Positions 39,901 to 49,143 of a DNA stretch of 64,000 nt are shown piece by piece. Under the pieces are notes generated by a model, which saw nothing but the letters and a program-made list of their open reading frames with translations, was not told the origin of the DNA and did no database searches. The translations under genes were made by a program, and so were the position numbers. The stretch's first letter is position 1. Every line of letters starts with the position of its first letter. This DNA is from an uncultured Erythrobacter sp. (GTDB taxonomy: Bacteria; Pseudomonadota; Alphaproteobacteria; Sphingomonadales; Sphingomonadaceae): NCBI GenBank assembly GCA_947495695.1, contig CANLZP010000001.1, forward strand, positions 1,199,069 to 1,263,068, given 5' to 3'.

Positions 39901-40143
39901 GTTGTCTATGGCGAGCCTTACTGTGTCGTGCCTCGCACCGATGCAGTCTGGTATCACAATGCCTCGATCACGCAGAGTTTCAGCGATGATCGCTTCGAAG
40001 TAACGCTGGGTATTGCGAACCTGTTCGACACCGAACCACCTCAGGTTTCGGGTCTGGTTACGCCATTCGCCAACGTGCCACAGGCGTCACAGTATGACTT
40101 CCTTGGGCGTCGTGCGTTTTTGCAGGCTCGCGCTAAATTCTAA
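36931..40143 (+). CDS. TonB-dependent receptor
   Basis: signal peptide; plug 'IVVTGSRIRRNETTSASPLTII', 'VDVLKDGASSIYGSDAVAGVVNI'; terminal 'FLQARAKF'; start trimmed to MIKNTRFS. Confidence 0.95.
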   Translation: MIKNTRFSDRRPARWLTSAGVSALAITIASPVFAQDNTSDDADETVVLDDGTAQVDSSQSIVVTGSRIRRNETTSASPLTIIDPNLQRKQGLNSAAEIIQQSPIANGSTQITSAISANTISNGGQGAQTVSLRGLGAERTLVLLNDRRAGPAGTRGAVSAFDLNVLPGIIIEQVDVLKDGASSIYGSDAVAGVVNIRTKKSTDGLEFDFYRSQTFEEGGEETSVSLAWGKQFDRGHIMLAGDYYKQRELQRQDRDFLGCPEDYVFSEDGQRRLDLIDPRTGELGCPNGTLWGHVWTYFSDNLQDQDPNFFNPTIVSLLQFSYGNDNLGNFIPAPGPAVNPGNVITPPGWFAVSYEDPNAYILRNAYHPFEQASTVIPETERFTLYADAAFELTDGIEIYAEGLFNRRETYVDTYSQFYNFGYTDLYAPGDPDDPFPGWTSFGGLGAFVSPTGILDQYDNWIDVDYYRGVLGARGDLTDRISYDVHGQYSRSEGKYTLQQILQDSITQQTDRAYGYGCSGLFTAVENKPCLQINWVDPRVMAGDLTQEEIDYLVDEETGNTVYEQIFAEASVSGELFELPAGPFGFAAGAVIRRDEIDDTPGDITYALTPGGDPNNPDDYVDNGFANNFSSTPTRGRTTTKEAFAEINVPLLADEFLVQNLEISAAARVTNVSATAPDGRSDSSNGNWTYKLTGNWQVTDWLRFRSTYGTSYRAPALFEQFLGSQASGARQRNVDPCVRWQEQLDDGTITQRIATNCQADQSFLNGPAGGIPFDHTGAGIQVSVFTSGGLGVLEPETSQAFTASVILTPTLAFLPDTDIALTIDYFDITVEGEISQLDPFQIVSGCYDSEDFPNNPFCSFFERGQDGDINNIRFVNRQFINVDEQVNQGIDFTLRVRHDFGNLGELSLLGQATLQTKDTLFTFASDADDFDPDGFLNGQVGDPKFTGNMIATWEKDNTTFLYGVTVIGASSSERQYIDDFGGLCNPTPSFEVVYGEPYCVVPRTDAVWYHNASITQSFSDDRFEVTLGIANLFDTEPPQVSGLVTPFANVPQASQYDFLGRRAFLQARAKF

Positions 40144-40162
40144 GCCGAGCGATTGTGTAACA

Positions 40163-40198
40163 AAAAAGGGGCGGCGGGCTTTGCCTGCCGCCCTTTTT
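40163..40198 (+). terminator. Rho-independent terminator
   Basis: AAAAAGGGGCGGCGGGC-TTT-GCCTGCCGCCCTTTTT. Confidence 0.88.
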
Positions 40199-40229
40199 GT
40201 TAGCAATGCGCATAGTCTTGGTCTAAAAT

Positions 40230-41024
40230 TTGGCCAACATGCAGACCATTCACCTCAAGCCTGACGATCTGGACGAGCAAACTCGCGCCTTTGAACAGCA
40301 GGCTCTTCGCCAACCGTTGTTTCTAAACTCGGTGCCCAAATGTGGCAGCCATCTGCTGCGGAATATTGTCCGCATGTTCGTGCCAATAGAGCAGCAGTAC
40401 CGGCGTGACTTTATCCAATATGGCAATTTGAGAGAGCACCTTGATGCGTTCGATGGGCCGCCAGCCAAGTTGAGTTGGGGCCATCTGGCATTCTCGGACA
40501 TCTCGGCCGTCACGACCAGCGCGGCTCGCAAGGTCTTGCTGGTTCGTGATCCCTACAGCTGGGTCCTCTCCAAAGCGCGCTTCATGCTCTCGGATGAGTT
40601 CAGCGGTGAGCTTGATATTCTCAAAAACGCACCCGTCTCGGCAGAACAGCTCATCAATATGGTGATCTTCGGGATCCATCGGACAAACCCTGGATTGAAA
40701 GACACCTTTACACATAACGCCGTCGCCTGGCTCGGAACGGACGTATTTCTGGTGAGATATGAAGAGCTTGTGTCTGCTCTGCGAAGGCTCGACGATCCGG
40801 CAGTCGAGCCCTATTTCAAAGATCTTTTCGATGCTTGCGGGCTCGCCATGCCTAGTGATTGGCGCGAAAGGGTGCGCATTGGCTCTGATCCTGCACACAG
40901 CGGGACAGCGAAACAAAACCTTTCGGGCAAAATCACGGAATTACCTTCTGAACTGACTGCTCAGCAGCGCGACCTGGTGGATTTTTCATGCCCTGGCTTG
41001 CGCAAAATTTTGGGTTACGACTGA
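40230..41024 (+). CDS. sulfotransferase-like family protein
   Basis: 5'-PSB-like 'NSVPKCGSHLLRNIV' and 3'-PB-like 'KVLLVRDPYSWVLS'. Confidence 0.75.
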   Translation: MANMQTIHLKPDDLDEQTRAFEQQALRQPLFLNSVPKCGSHLLRNIVRMFVPIEQQYRRDFIQYGNLREHLDAFDGPPAKLSWGHLAFSDISAVTTSAARKVLLVRDPYSWVLSKARFMLSDEFSGELDILKNAPVSAEQLINMVIFGIHRTNPGLKDTFTHNAVAWLGTDVFLVRYEELVSALRRLDDPAVEPYFKDLFDACGLAMPSDWRERVRIGSDPAHSGTAKQNLSGKITELPSELTAQQRDLVDFSCPGLRKILGYD

Positions 41025-41034
41025 GTCAGTACGC

Positions 41035-42831
41035 ATGACAAATGAACCGACAATTGGCGCGACGACTTCGACGGGAAAAGCCGGTTCCATAGCTAATTGC
41101 CTTGCCAAATTGTTAAATGACCCGCGCGGTGCGCTGACCGATGTGAATACGCTGCTGGGGCAATCGCCAAATGATCCGAGAGTTTTGAGGCTGGCGGCCA
41201 AAGTTCACCGGAAATTGGGTGAAGCGGATCAGGCGCATAAGGCAGAAATTGCAGCAATCCATCACAGTGGCAAGATCCCGAGCCTTGCGCTGGCCGCGAA
41301 GCAGATGGGCGCGCAAGAATTTGGCGAGGCGAGCCGCATATTGGCGGATTATTTGCGTCAAGAACCCGAAGATCTGGCCGCGCTAACGCTTTCGGCCGAA
41401 GCGGGCATTGCCATGGGCGTCGCTTACAAAGTTCTGCCGTTGCTAGAGCAGGTCCTGTCGCGCGCACCTTCATTTCTTAGAGCGCGCATCCTTTATGCCA
41501 ATGCTCTGTTGCTGACGGACAGGCTGTCCGATGCTCAGCGCATCATTGAACCGATCGTATCCCTGCGGCCAGACGATGCCGAAGTGGTCAATCTGCTTTC
41601 GCGTATTCATACAGAACGCGGTGACTATGCCGGGGCAACGAAGGCCAATCAACAACTGGTGAGGATTGATCGGGGATCTCCCGATGCCCTCACAAATCTA
41701 GGCGATAGTCTTCGCTTTGACGGAAAACGCGAAGAAGCTATCGCTGCCTATCGGCGCGCGATTGTGCAAGATGCCTCTCACGGGCGGGCATGGTGGAGCT
41801 TGGCTGATCTGGATCCGCGTGCTTTGACCCCAGACGACGTTGCACAAATTGGTGAAGCGCTTGTACGGCGAGGCGATCAACCAGAACACGCTGGCAATCT
41901 TCATTTTGCACTGGGTATCGCAGAGGATGCCCGAGGACACGCCGAGCAAGCCTTTGAACAGTTTGCTGCAGGCAATCGGCTGCGGCGCGTTGCGCAGCCT
42001 TACGATGCACAAAGCATCACCTCCCAGGTTGATCGCTATCTCGAGGCTTTAGGGAACAACCCCACCCCGCCCAGCCACACGGTTGACCCATCCGAGCCGG
42101 TGCCAATCTTTGTACTTGGTATGCCCAGAGCAGGCTCAACTTTGGTTGAACGGATGCTGGGCAGGCATTCCAGCATCGAAGCGTTGGGTGAGCTTTCGAT
42201 TGTAGCGCATATGGTCGACCGGGTTCGTAACGACGTGGGCGAAGATAAGCTTGAGCAGACTATTGCTGGGTTGGGCGAGCCTGCGCTGGCCAGCATGGGG
42301 CAATGGTATGTCGCCCGGGCGAAAGAGCGGATGAATTCGAAATCCGCATTCTTTGTAGACAAGTTGCACATGAACTGGCGCCATTTGCCGCTGATCCTGC
42401 GTATGCTGCCCCAGGCTCGAATTATCGATATCAGGCGCGGTGCGATGGACTGCTGCTGGTCGAATTTCAAAACGCTGTTTGCCCGCGGACATCCAGCCGC
42501 CAGCGACCTGGCCGATATTGGCCATTTCTATGCTGATTATGTTCGCCAAACAGACACATTAGCGCAAATCTATCCTGGCCGAATTCATCTTCAAAGCTAT
42601 GAGCAGTTGGTTGAAGCGATTGGTGATCAGGGTGAGGCAATGTTTGCCGCCATAGCGATACCCTTTGAGTCCCAAGTGCTGGAGTTTCACTTGTCGACGG
42701 AACCTGTCGCAACCGCGAGTAGCGAACAGGTCAGGAAACCTCTCAACCGCAAGGGTATTGGCGCCTGGAAAGCCTATGAGCCATGGCTGGGGCCATTGCG
42801 TGATGCGTTAGGAGACCAAGCGCGTGTCTGA
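41035..42831 (+). CDS. TPR-repeat sulfotransferase
   Basis: N-terminal TPR-like repeats; 'PIFVLGMPRAGSTLVERMLGRHSSIEALGEL', 'KLHMNWRHLPLILRMLPQARIIDIRRGAMDCCWSNFK'. Confidence 0.9.
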   Translation: MTNEPTIGATTSTGKAGSIANCLAKLLNDPRGALTDVNTLLGQSPNDPRVLRLAAKVHRKLGEADQAHKAEIAAIHHSGKIPSLALAAKQMGAQEFGEASRILADYLRQEPEDLAALTLSAEAGIAMGVAYKVLPLLEQVLSRAPSFLRARILYANALLLTDRLSDAQRIIEPIVSLRPDDAEVVNLLSRIHTERGDYAGATKANQQLVRIDRGSPDALTNLGDSLRFDGKREEAIAAYRRAIVQDASHGRAWWSLADLDPRALTPDDVAQIGEALVRRGDQPEHAGNLHFALGIAEDARGHAEQAFEQFAAGNRLRRVAQPYDAQSITSQVDRYLEALGNNPTPPSHTVDPSEPVPIFVLGMPRAGSTLVERMLGRHSSIEALGELSIVAHMVDRVRNDVGEDKLEQTIAGLGEPALASMGQWYVARAKERMNSKSAFFVDKLHMNWRHLPLILRMLPQARIIDIRRGAMDCCWSNFKTLFARGHPAASDLADIGHFYADYVRQTDTLAQIYPGRIHLQSYEQLVEAIGDQGEAMFAAIAIPFESQVLEFHLSTEPVATASSEQVRKPLNRKGIGAWKAYEPWLGPLRDALGDQARV

Positions 42832-44353
42832 TCCTCGCACACAGCCCCTGCGTAAGATACTTATCGTTGGCGGCGGTTCGGCAGGATGGATGGCGGCAAC
42901 GATGCTTTCACGGGTGTTGGGGCGCGTTGCAGAGATTGAATTGGTGGAGAGTGAAGCGCTCGGTGTGGTCGGGGTTGGCGAGGCAACAATTCCTCCGATC
43001 AGAAAGTTCAATCGGTTTTGCGGTGTTGATGAAGCCGCATTTCTGCGCGCCACCCGGGGCACTTTCAAAGTGGGCATCCAGTTCGAAAATTGGGGTGCCA
43101 TTGGTGATAGATATTTGCATGCTTTTGGGCGCGTAGGGCAAGAGCTCGATGCACTTGTCAGGATGCATCACTGGTGGCGCTTGGGTCAGCAGGCTAATGC
43201 GCCGGAATACCCGAAGTGGGAAGAATTATTCCTTGGGCGAGCTGCGACGGACTCAAATCGGTTTGGGCATGATCCGCGTAACCCCGGGCCATTGAGTGAA
43301 CTGTTGCCGCACGCCTATCACTTTGACGCCATCGCCTATGGTCAACATCTTCGCCAAATTGCTGAAAAACAGGGCGTAAAGCGCACTGAAGGCATCGTTG
43401 TCGATGTCGAACTGGCAGGCGAAACGGGCCATGTTCGAGCCGTCAAACTGGAAGACGGCCGCGAAATCAGTGCTGATTTGTTCATCGATTGCTCGGGCTT
43501 CAGGAGCATCTTGTTGGGCAAGGCGATGGACGAGCCATTTGACGATTGGAGCCGCTGGCTGCCGGCTGATCGCGCTGTGGTGGTCCAAAGCAAGTCAGAG
43601 GGGAATGACATTATTCCCGCGACACGGGCAATCGCTCATTCAGTGGGCTGGCAGTGGCGAATTCCGTTGCAGCATCGCGTGGGCAATGGGCACGTATACG
43701 CCAGCGCATTCTCGAATGATGAAGAGGCTGAGCAGCGGTTGCTGGGCCAATTGGACAGCGAGGCCATTGGAAGCCCAAGGGTCTTGCGCTTTGCTACAGG
43801 ACGCAGACAGCGGCCGTGGGTTGGCAATGTCGTCGGTTTAGGGTTGGCATCAGGCTTTCTTGAGCCTCTGGAATCCACCAGTATCCACCTGGTGCAGACC
43901 GCGCTCGAACGATTGGTAGAACTGCTACCTTCGCGCGCGATTGATCCGGCTTTGCGAGATCGTTTCAACACGCAAAGCGAGAATGAATGGTGTCAGGTGA
44001 GGGACCTCATCATTGCTCACTATAAGGTAACCCAGCGCGAAGATTCCGAATTTTGGCGGCATTGTTCGGCAATGGATGTGCCCGATTCATTGGCCGAGAA
44101 CATGGCCTTATGGAAAGATCACGGTGCCCTGACGATTGATGGCGGGCATCTATTCCAGCTTGGTTCTTGGTCTGCGGTTTTGATCGGACAGAACCTCCTG
44201 GCTCAAAGGGTTCACTCGCTGACAGCGCGCGTGGAGGACAAGGACATTGCACCGCGTATTCAAGAGCTTGCACACTCCTTGCGGGTAAAGGCAGCATCCC
44301 TGCCAAGCCATTCCGCTTTTCTCAGACAGATAGGGGCCTGGTCGGACGCCTAG
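42824..44353 (+). CDS. flavin-dependent tryptophan halogenase family protein
   Basis: 'ILIVGGGSAGWMAATML', 'VGVGEATIP', 'FKVGIQFENW', 'WQWRIPL', 'LEPLESTSIHLVQ'. Confidence 0.92.
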   Translation: MSDPRTQPLRKILIVGGGSAGWMAATMLSRVLGRVAEIELVESEALGVVGVGEATIPPIRKFNRFCGVDEAAFLRATRGTFKVGIQFENWGAIGDRYLHAFGRVGQELDALVRMHHWWRLGQQANAPEYPKWEELFLGRAATDSNRFGHDPRNPGPLSELLPHAYHFDAIAYGQHLRQIAEKQGVKRTEGIVVDVELAGETGHVRAVKLEDGREISADLFIDCSGFRSILLGKAMDEPFDDWSRWLPADRAVVVQSKSEGNDIIPATRAIAHSVGWQWRIPLQHRVGNGHVYASAFSNDEEAEQRLLGQLDSEAIGSPRVLRFATGRRQRPWVGNVVGLGLASGFLEPLESTSIHLVQTALERLVELLPSRAIDPALRDRFNTQSENEWCQVRDLIIAHYKVTQREDSEFWRHCSAMDVPDSLAENMALWKDHGALTIDGGHLFQLGSWSAVLIGQNLLAQRVHSLTARVEDKDIAPRIQELAHSLRVKAASLPSHSAFLRQIGAWSDA

Positions 44354-44401
44354 CCCCTGGTTGGGGCAATATGCTGTCACGGTGCGCTGGGCCTGTGACG
44401 G

Positions 44402-44845
44402 TCAAGCGCGCATATCCTTGGATGATCCCAAACTGATATGAGAGGTTATGCTGGCAACCTGTGGTAGAACGCCCAAAGTGTCAGCATGGAAGTGTTTGTA
44501 GCTTTCCAGGCTGTCCACCTCGACCCGCAACAGATATTCCACCGAACCGGTGATATTGTGGCACTCGCGCACTTCTTCGGCACTCTCCATCGCCCGTTCG
44601 AAGTTGCGCGCGTCCTTTGCCAGATGGGCTGATAGGCCGACCATCACAAACACAACAATGTCTCCGCCTATGCGTGATCGGTCGAGAACCGCCCTGTAAC
44701 CAGAAATGCAACCGCCACTTTCGAGTTCTTGCACTCTGCGCAAACAGGCTGACGGCGACAAACCGATGGTGGCGGCAAGATTGACATTGCTGATTCGCCC
44801 ATCGCGCTCCAGAACGTGCAAGATTTTGCGGTCAATGCTGTCCAT
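44402..44845 (-). CDS. Lrp/AsnC family transcriptional regulator
   Basis: 'MDSIDRKILHVLERDGRISNVNLAATIGLSPSACLRRVQELE'; start trimmed to MDSIDRK. Confidence 0.94.
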   Translation of the reverse strand: MDSIDRKILHVLERDGRISNVNLAATIGLSPSACLRRVQELESGGCISGYRAVLDRSRIGGDIVVFVMVGLSAHLAKDARNFERAMESAEEVRECHNITGSVEYLLRVEVDSLESYKHFHADTLGVLPQVASITSHISLGSSKDMRA

Positions 44846-44924
44846 TTTAGAATTATATGCGAAAATGAGATCCCTGACAACCAACTATGCAAGGTAATTC
44901 GCCCTGTATTGCTATATAATTGTG

Positions 44925-44939
44925 CTCTATCTGATAGAG
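44925..44939. promoter_or_regulatory. 15-bp dyad CTCTATC-T-GATAGAG just downstream of a TATAAT box
   Basis: perfect 7+1+7 dyad in AsnC/IDO divergent intergenic region; TATAAT at 44915-44920. Confidence 0.55.
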
Positions 44940-44950
44940 GTCAATTCACT

Positions 44951-46147
44951 ATGTCGCAGTCAATCAACACAGTGCCGGGTATCAAGCCTCTGGAGCAATA
45001 CGACATGTCTGCCGAGCGCGGCTTTCTATGTCGCCATGATGCCTCGAACATTGATCTGCCGGATGGCTGGGGAGAAGCAGCAAGTGTTGCACGGCAATTG
45101 CCAAACATACTTCCCTCGGGGAGCATCCGGGCCTTCCTCAATGCGCATCTGCCAGATGCCGATGATTGTTCTGATGCATCGTCACTGAGCGATGCGCAGG
45201 CGCGCATGGCCACGGTGCATTACAGCTTCATGGTGCAATCCTACATCTGGGGCGAGGAGAGCTGCACAGACCGTTTGCCAGCTTGCCTCTCGGTTCCGAT
45301 GGTGGCGCTGGCTGATCGCCTTGGTCAGCAACCGCTGCTTACCTACAGTTCTTATGTGCTCGACAATTGGGCGCTGATCGATCCGGCTAAGCCCATTGGT
45401 TTGGACAATATCCAGATGCTGCAGAATTTTCTGGCTGGGCAGGACGAAGCCTGGTTCGTGCTGGTTCATGTCGCCATTGAAGCTTGTGCGGGCGGCGTCT
45501 TGTCCCGGTTCGCAGATATTCAGGCGGCGGTGGACAGCGGTGATGCGGCAGCAGCCCAAGAACAGCTGGAGCAAACGGCAACCATCTGGTCGCAGATCAA
45601 CGGCCTGTTTGATCGCATGCCCGAGCGGTGCGATCCCTATATCTATTTCGAGCGCGTGCGCCCCTATATTCACGGTTGGAAGGACAATCCGGCTTTGCCG
45701 AACGGCGTGATCTATGAAGGGGTTGAGCGCTATGGTTCGGCGGCCCAAGCCTTTCGCGGGCAGACCGGATCGCAGTCCTCCATCGTCCCTAGCATGGATG
45801 CTTTGTTGGGCGTGGGACATGCGGCAGATCCATTGCGCGAATATCTCGACCAGCTGCACGAATACCGGCCGCGAGGCCATCGGCGGTTTATCGATGATGT
45901 CCGTGCGACCAGTACTTTGCGCGATTTCGCCCAGAAGGTTCAATCGCATAGTCTCAATGAGGCATATAATGCCAATGTTCAGGCCGTTGCAGATTTTCGC
46001 TCGCGGCATCTCGAATATGCTGCGTCCTACATCAACAAGCAGGGCAAGCGCTCTGCTGGCAATGATACAGAAGTGGGTACAGGCGGCACGCCGTTCATGC
46101 GGTATTTGAAGAAGCATCGCGACGAGACGCAAGCCAGATTGCTGTAA
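44951..46147 (+). CDS. indoleamine 2,3-dioxygenase family protein
   Basis: 'FRGQTGSQSSIVPSMDALLGV', 'HRRFIDDVR', 'FRSRHLEYAASYI', 'GTGGTPFMRYLKKHRDET' match IDO family; ATG 44951. Confidence 0.88.
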   Translation: MSQSINTVPGIKPLEQYDMSAERGFLCRHDASNIDLPDGWGEAASVARQLPNILPSGSIRAFLNAHLPDADDCSDASSLSDAQARMATVHYSFMVQSYIWGEESCTDRLPACLSVPMVALADRLGQQPLLTYSSYVLDNWALIDPAKPIGLDNIQMLQNFLAGQDEAWFVLVHVAIEACAGGVLSRFADIQAAVDSGDAAAAQEQLEQTATIWSQINGLFDRMPERCDPYIYFERVRPYIHGWKDNPALPNGVIYEGVERYGSAAQAFRGQTGSQSSIVPSMDALLGVGHAADPLREYLDQLHEYRPRGHRRFIDDVRATSTLRDFAQKVQSHSLNEAYNANVQAVADFRSRHLEYAASYINKQGKRSAGNDTEVGTGGTPFMRYLKKHRDETQARLL

Positions 46148-46264
46148 TACGCTCCCGCAACGCTTCAACATTGGTCGGAAACTCTTGTTTTTCCGGTCGA
46201 ACCTGTTTGCCAACGCTGACGGGATAGACCAGTGTCCTCCCCAGTTCAGTTACTGGGAAGATTA

Positions 46265-47785
46265 ATGACCGCAACGGCAGCGCATGCACCGCCTTCAATT
46301 CTCCCGGAATCTGAAGGTTTCGGCACGGCAGGATACCGTTCCTATGTCCTGGGAATGCTGTTGGTCGTCTATATTTTCAACTTCATTGACCGAACTATCA
46401 TCAACATCCTGACCGAGCCGATTAAACTCAGCTTTGGATTGGAAGACTGGCAATTGGGCCTGTTGGGCGGTCCCGCTTTTGCGGTGCTTTATACCTTTAT
46501 CGGTATCCCGATCGCCCGAGGGGCCGAGCGATATAATCGCGTGATGATCATTGCCTCTGCGGTCGCGATCTGGAGTCTTTTTACCGTCCTGTGCGGTTTC
46601 GCCGTATCGTTCTTAATGCTGTTTCTGTTCCGTGTTGGGGTTAGCATAGGAGAGGCTGGCTGCACGCCGCCCGCCCAATCACTGATCGCCGATTATTTCA
46701 AACCGTCACGCAGAGCCACGGCTGTTTCGGTCTACGCTTTGGGCGTGCCAATCGGCAGTATGCTGGCATCGGTTTTCGGCGGGCAGTTGGCGGGCCTGGA
46801 CGGGGCGGAATTTGGCGCATGGATCAACTCCATGGGACTTGGCTTCCTTTTTGGGAGCATGGATTGGACTGACGTTGAGGGGTGGCGTGTTGCCTTTGTG
46901 GTGGTGGGCCTGCCAGGCCTTTTGCTCTCACTGCTGGTCTGGCGCAGCATTAAAGAGCCGCCGCGGGGATACACCGATCCAGCCGCGTTACAGGGTCTGA
47001 AGCAGGCCAGCTTCAAGGAGGCGCTGAGCGTCCTGGCTAAGAAGCCAGCCTATTGGCATGTCACATTCGGCGCGATGCTGGCATCCTTTGTCGGCTATGG
47101 CGTTGGGCAATTCACCACATCGTTCCTGATCCGCACGCATGGGCTTGCTATCGAAGATGCCTCTTTGTTGTTCGGATTGATTTTGGGCCTGATGGCGGCA
47201 ATCGGCGTGTTTTTATCCGGCTTTTTGGCTGACAAGATTTCACTACGCCACCCCAAGGCGCTGGTAGGAATACCGGCATTGGGACTGTTTGTGTCTGTTC
47301 CGCTCTATGTCTTCGGCTACATCGAATCCAATCTCTGGTTGGCAATGCCTGCGCTGATGGCCGCCGCTACGCTGCACTATTTCTATCTTGGGCCAATGTA
47401 TGCCGTTGCTGGCGGTGTGGTCGACAGCCGGATGCGCGCAACCGCGGTTGCGATCACGCTGTTTGTGGTGAACTTGTTGGGCTATGGGCTTGGACCGCCA
47501 TTGATCGGTATCCTGTCCACCGTTCTCAAGTCCGTATTCTTCAGCGGAAACGATCTCGGGTTGACGATAGAGGCATGCAAGCCGCTTCTCTCGATGGCGC
47601 CAGAAGCCAAGGCTGCATTGAGTTCCATCCAATTGGAAGCCCATGCGGCGTGTGCTTCGGCTGATGCGCGCGGGCTGCAATGGTCGATTGTGATATTTGT
47701 CTGCATCTACGCTTGGGCGGCGCTGCATTATCTGTTGGCAGGTCGGACTTTGCAACGCGATATGGCGGCATCGCCTGCGTCGTAA
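46265..47785 (+). CDS. MFS transporter
   Basis: 'FNFIDRTIINILTEPIKLSFGLEDWQLGLLGGPAFAVLYTFIGIPIARGAERYNR'. Confidence 0.93.
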   Translation: MTATAAHAPPSILPESEGFGTAGYRSYVLGMLLVVYIFNFIDRTIINILTEPIKLSFGLEDWQLGLLGGPAFAVLYTFIGIPIARGAERYNRVMIIASAVAIWSLFTVLCGFAVSFLMLFLFRVGVSIGEAGCTPPAQSLIADYFKPSRRATAVSVYALGVPIGSMLASVFGGQLAGLDGAEFGAWINSMGLGFLFGSMDWTDVEGWRVAFVVVGLPGLLLSLLVWRSIKEPPRGYTDPAALQGLKQASFKEALSVLAKKPAYWHVTFGAMLASFVGYGVGQFTTSFLIRTHGLAIEDASLLFGLILGLMAAIGVFLSGFLADKISLRHPKALVGIPALGLFVSVPLYVFGYIESNLWLAMPALMAAATLHYFYLGPMYAVAGGVVDSRMRATAVAITLFVVNLLGYGLGPPLIGILSTVLKSVFFSGNDLGLTIEACKPLLSMAPEAKAALSSIQLEAHAACASADARGLQWSIVIFVCIYAWAALHYLLAGRTLQRDMAASPAS

Positions 47786-47918
47786 GCGCGCAATCCAAGG
47801 CTTCGAAGAAGCGCTGAAGCGAAGGCAAAGCAACACGCAATGAGCCATTTTGCGCTTTGAGTGCGCGGCAAATCATGCCACGGAAAGCCAACAAAAGGAT
47901 TTTTCCGGAGAACTCTTC

Positions 47919-49115
47919 ATGAACCTTGAATTCACGGCTGAGGAAAACGCATTCCGAGACGAAGTGCGTGCTTTCATCAGCGACAATTATCCAGCCCAAT
48001 TGGCAGACTTCGGCATGCGCGAAGATATGTCACCGGAAGATATGGTCGCTTGGCACAAGGTCCTTGGCGAGAAGGGCTGGTCGGTTCCAGCATGGCCGAG
48101 CGAGTATGGCGGCACCGATTGGACTCCAACGCAGCGTTATATTTGGTCAGAGGAAAATGCCCGGATCAATGCCTTCATGCCGCTGCCGTTTGGTGTCTCG
48201 ATGGTTGGCCCGGTGATCTACACCTTCGGCAATGACGAACAAAAGGCTCAGCATCTGCCCGGCATCCGCAGCGGTGACGTGTGGTGGTGCCAAGGCTATT
48301 CAGAGCCGGGTGCTGGCTCGGACCTTGCCTCGCTCAAAACAACCGCGGTTCGCGATGGCGACCATTATGTGATCAACGGTCAAAAGACCTGGACCACGCT
48401 GGCGCAATATGCCGATTGGGGCTTTTTCCTGTGCCGCACCGATCCCGATGCGCCGAAGCCCCAGCAGGGCATCAGCTTTATCCTGGTCGATATGAAAACA
48501 CTTGGCGTTGAAGTGCGTCCTATCAAGCTCATCGATGGCGGTTACGAGGTCAATGAGACTTGGCTGACAGATGTTCGCGTGCCGGTGGAAAATCTGGTTG
48601 GCGAGGAAAACAAGGGGTGGACCTATGCCAAATTCCTGTTGGCGCATGAACGCAGCGGGATTGCCGGAGTGGCGCGTTCCAAACGCGGCGTTGAAAAGCT
48701 GCGCGAAATTGCTGGAGCTGAAATGCTGCATGGCGAGCCGCTGATCAATGATTTCGATTTTGCGCGCAAAGTAAGCCAACTTGAGATCGATCTTGCTGCA
48801 CTGGAAATTACCGAATTGCGCACCTTGGCAGGTGAGCAACAAGGCAAAGGGCCTGGACCAGAAAGTTCGATCCTGAAGATCAAAGGCACTGAAATTCAAC
48901 AGCGCCTGACCGAGCTCACGCTGGAGGCTGTCGGCCCCTATGGGGCGCCGCAATATGCCAGTATTTCGGGCGAAGGATCGAATGAATATCCGATCGGTCC
49001 CGAGCATGCGCATCACGCTGCATCGACCTATTTCAACATGCGTAAGACCTCTATTTACGGCGGATCAAACGAGATCCAGCGCAACATCATCACAAAAATG
49101 ATCCTCGGCCTTTAA
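47919..49115 (+). CDS. acyl-CoA dehydrogenase family protein (pair 2, member A)
   Basis: 'WWCQGYSEPGAGSDLASLKT', 'SIYGGSNEIQRNIITKMILGL'; ATG 47919. Confidence 0.93.
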   Translation: MNLEFTAEENAFRDEVRAFISDNYPAQLADFGMREDMSPEDMVAWHKVLGEKGWSVPAWPSEYGGTDWTPTQRYIWSEENARINAFMPLPFGVSMVGPVIYTFGNDEQKAQHLPGIRSGDVWWCQGYSEPGAGSDLASLKTTAVRDGDHYVINGQKTWTTLAQYADWGFFLCRTDPDAPKPQQGISFILVDMKTLGVEVRPIKLIDGGYEVNETWLTDVRVPVENLVGEENKGWTYAKFLLAHERSGIAGVARSKRGVEKLREIAGAEMLHGEPLINDFDFARKVSQLEIDLAALEITELRTLAGEQQGKGPGPESSILKIKGTEIQQRLTELTLEAVGPYGAPQYASISGEGSNEYPIGPEHAHHAASTYFNMRKTSIYGGSNEIQRNIITKMILGL

Positions 49116-49143
49116 GGCTGCAGGCGATCACGGAGAGAAACAC

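Noticed and set aside
45182-46213. 343-aa minus-strand ORF antisense to the IDO gene
   Set aside because: Shadow ORF; no recognisable domain and fully overlapped by the well-supported IDO-family CDS.
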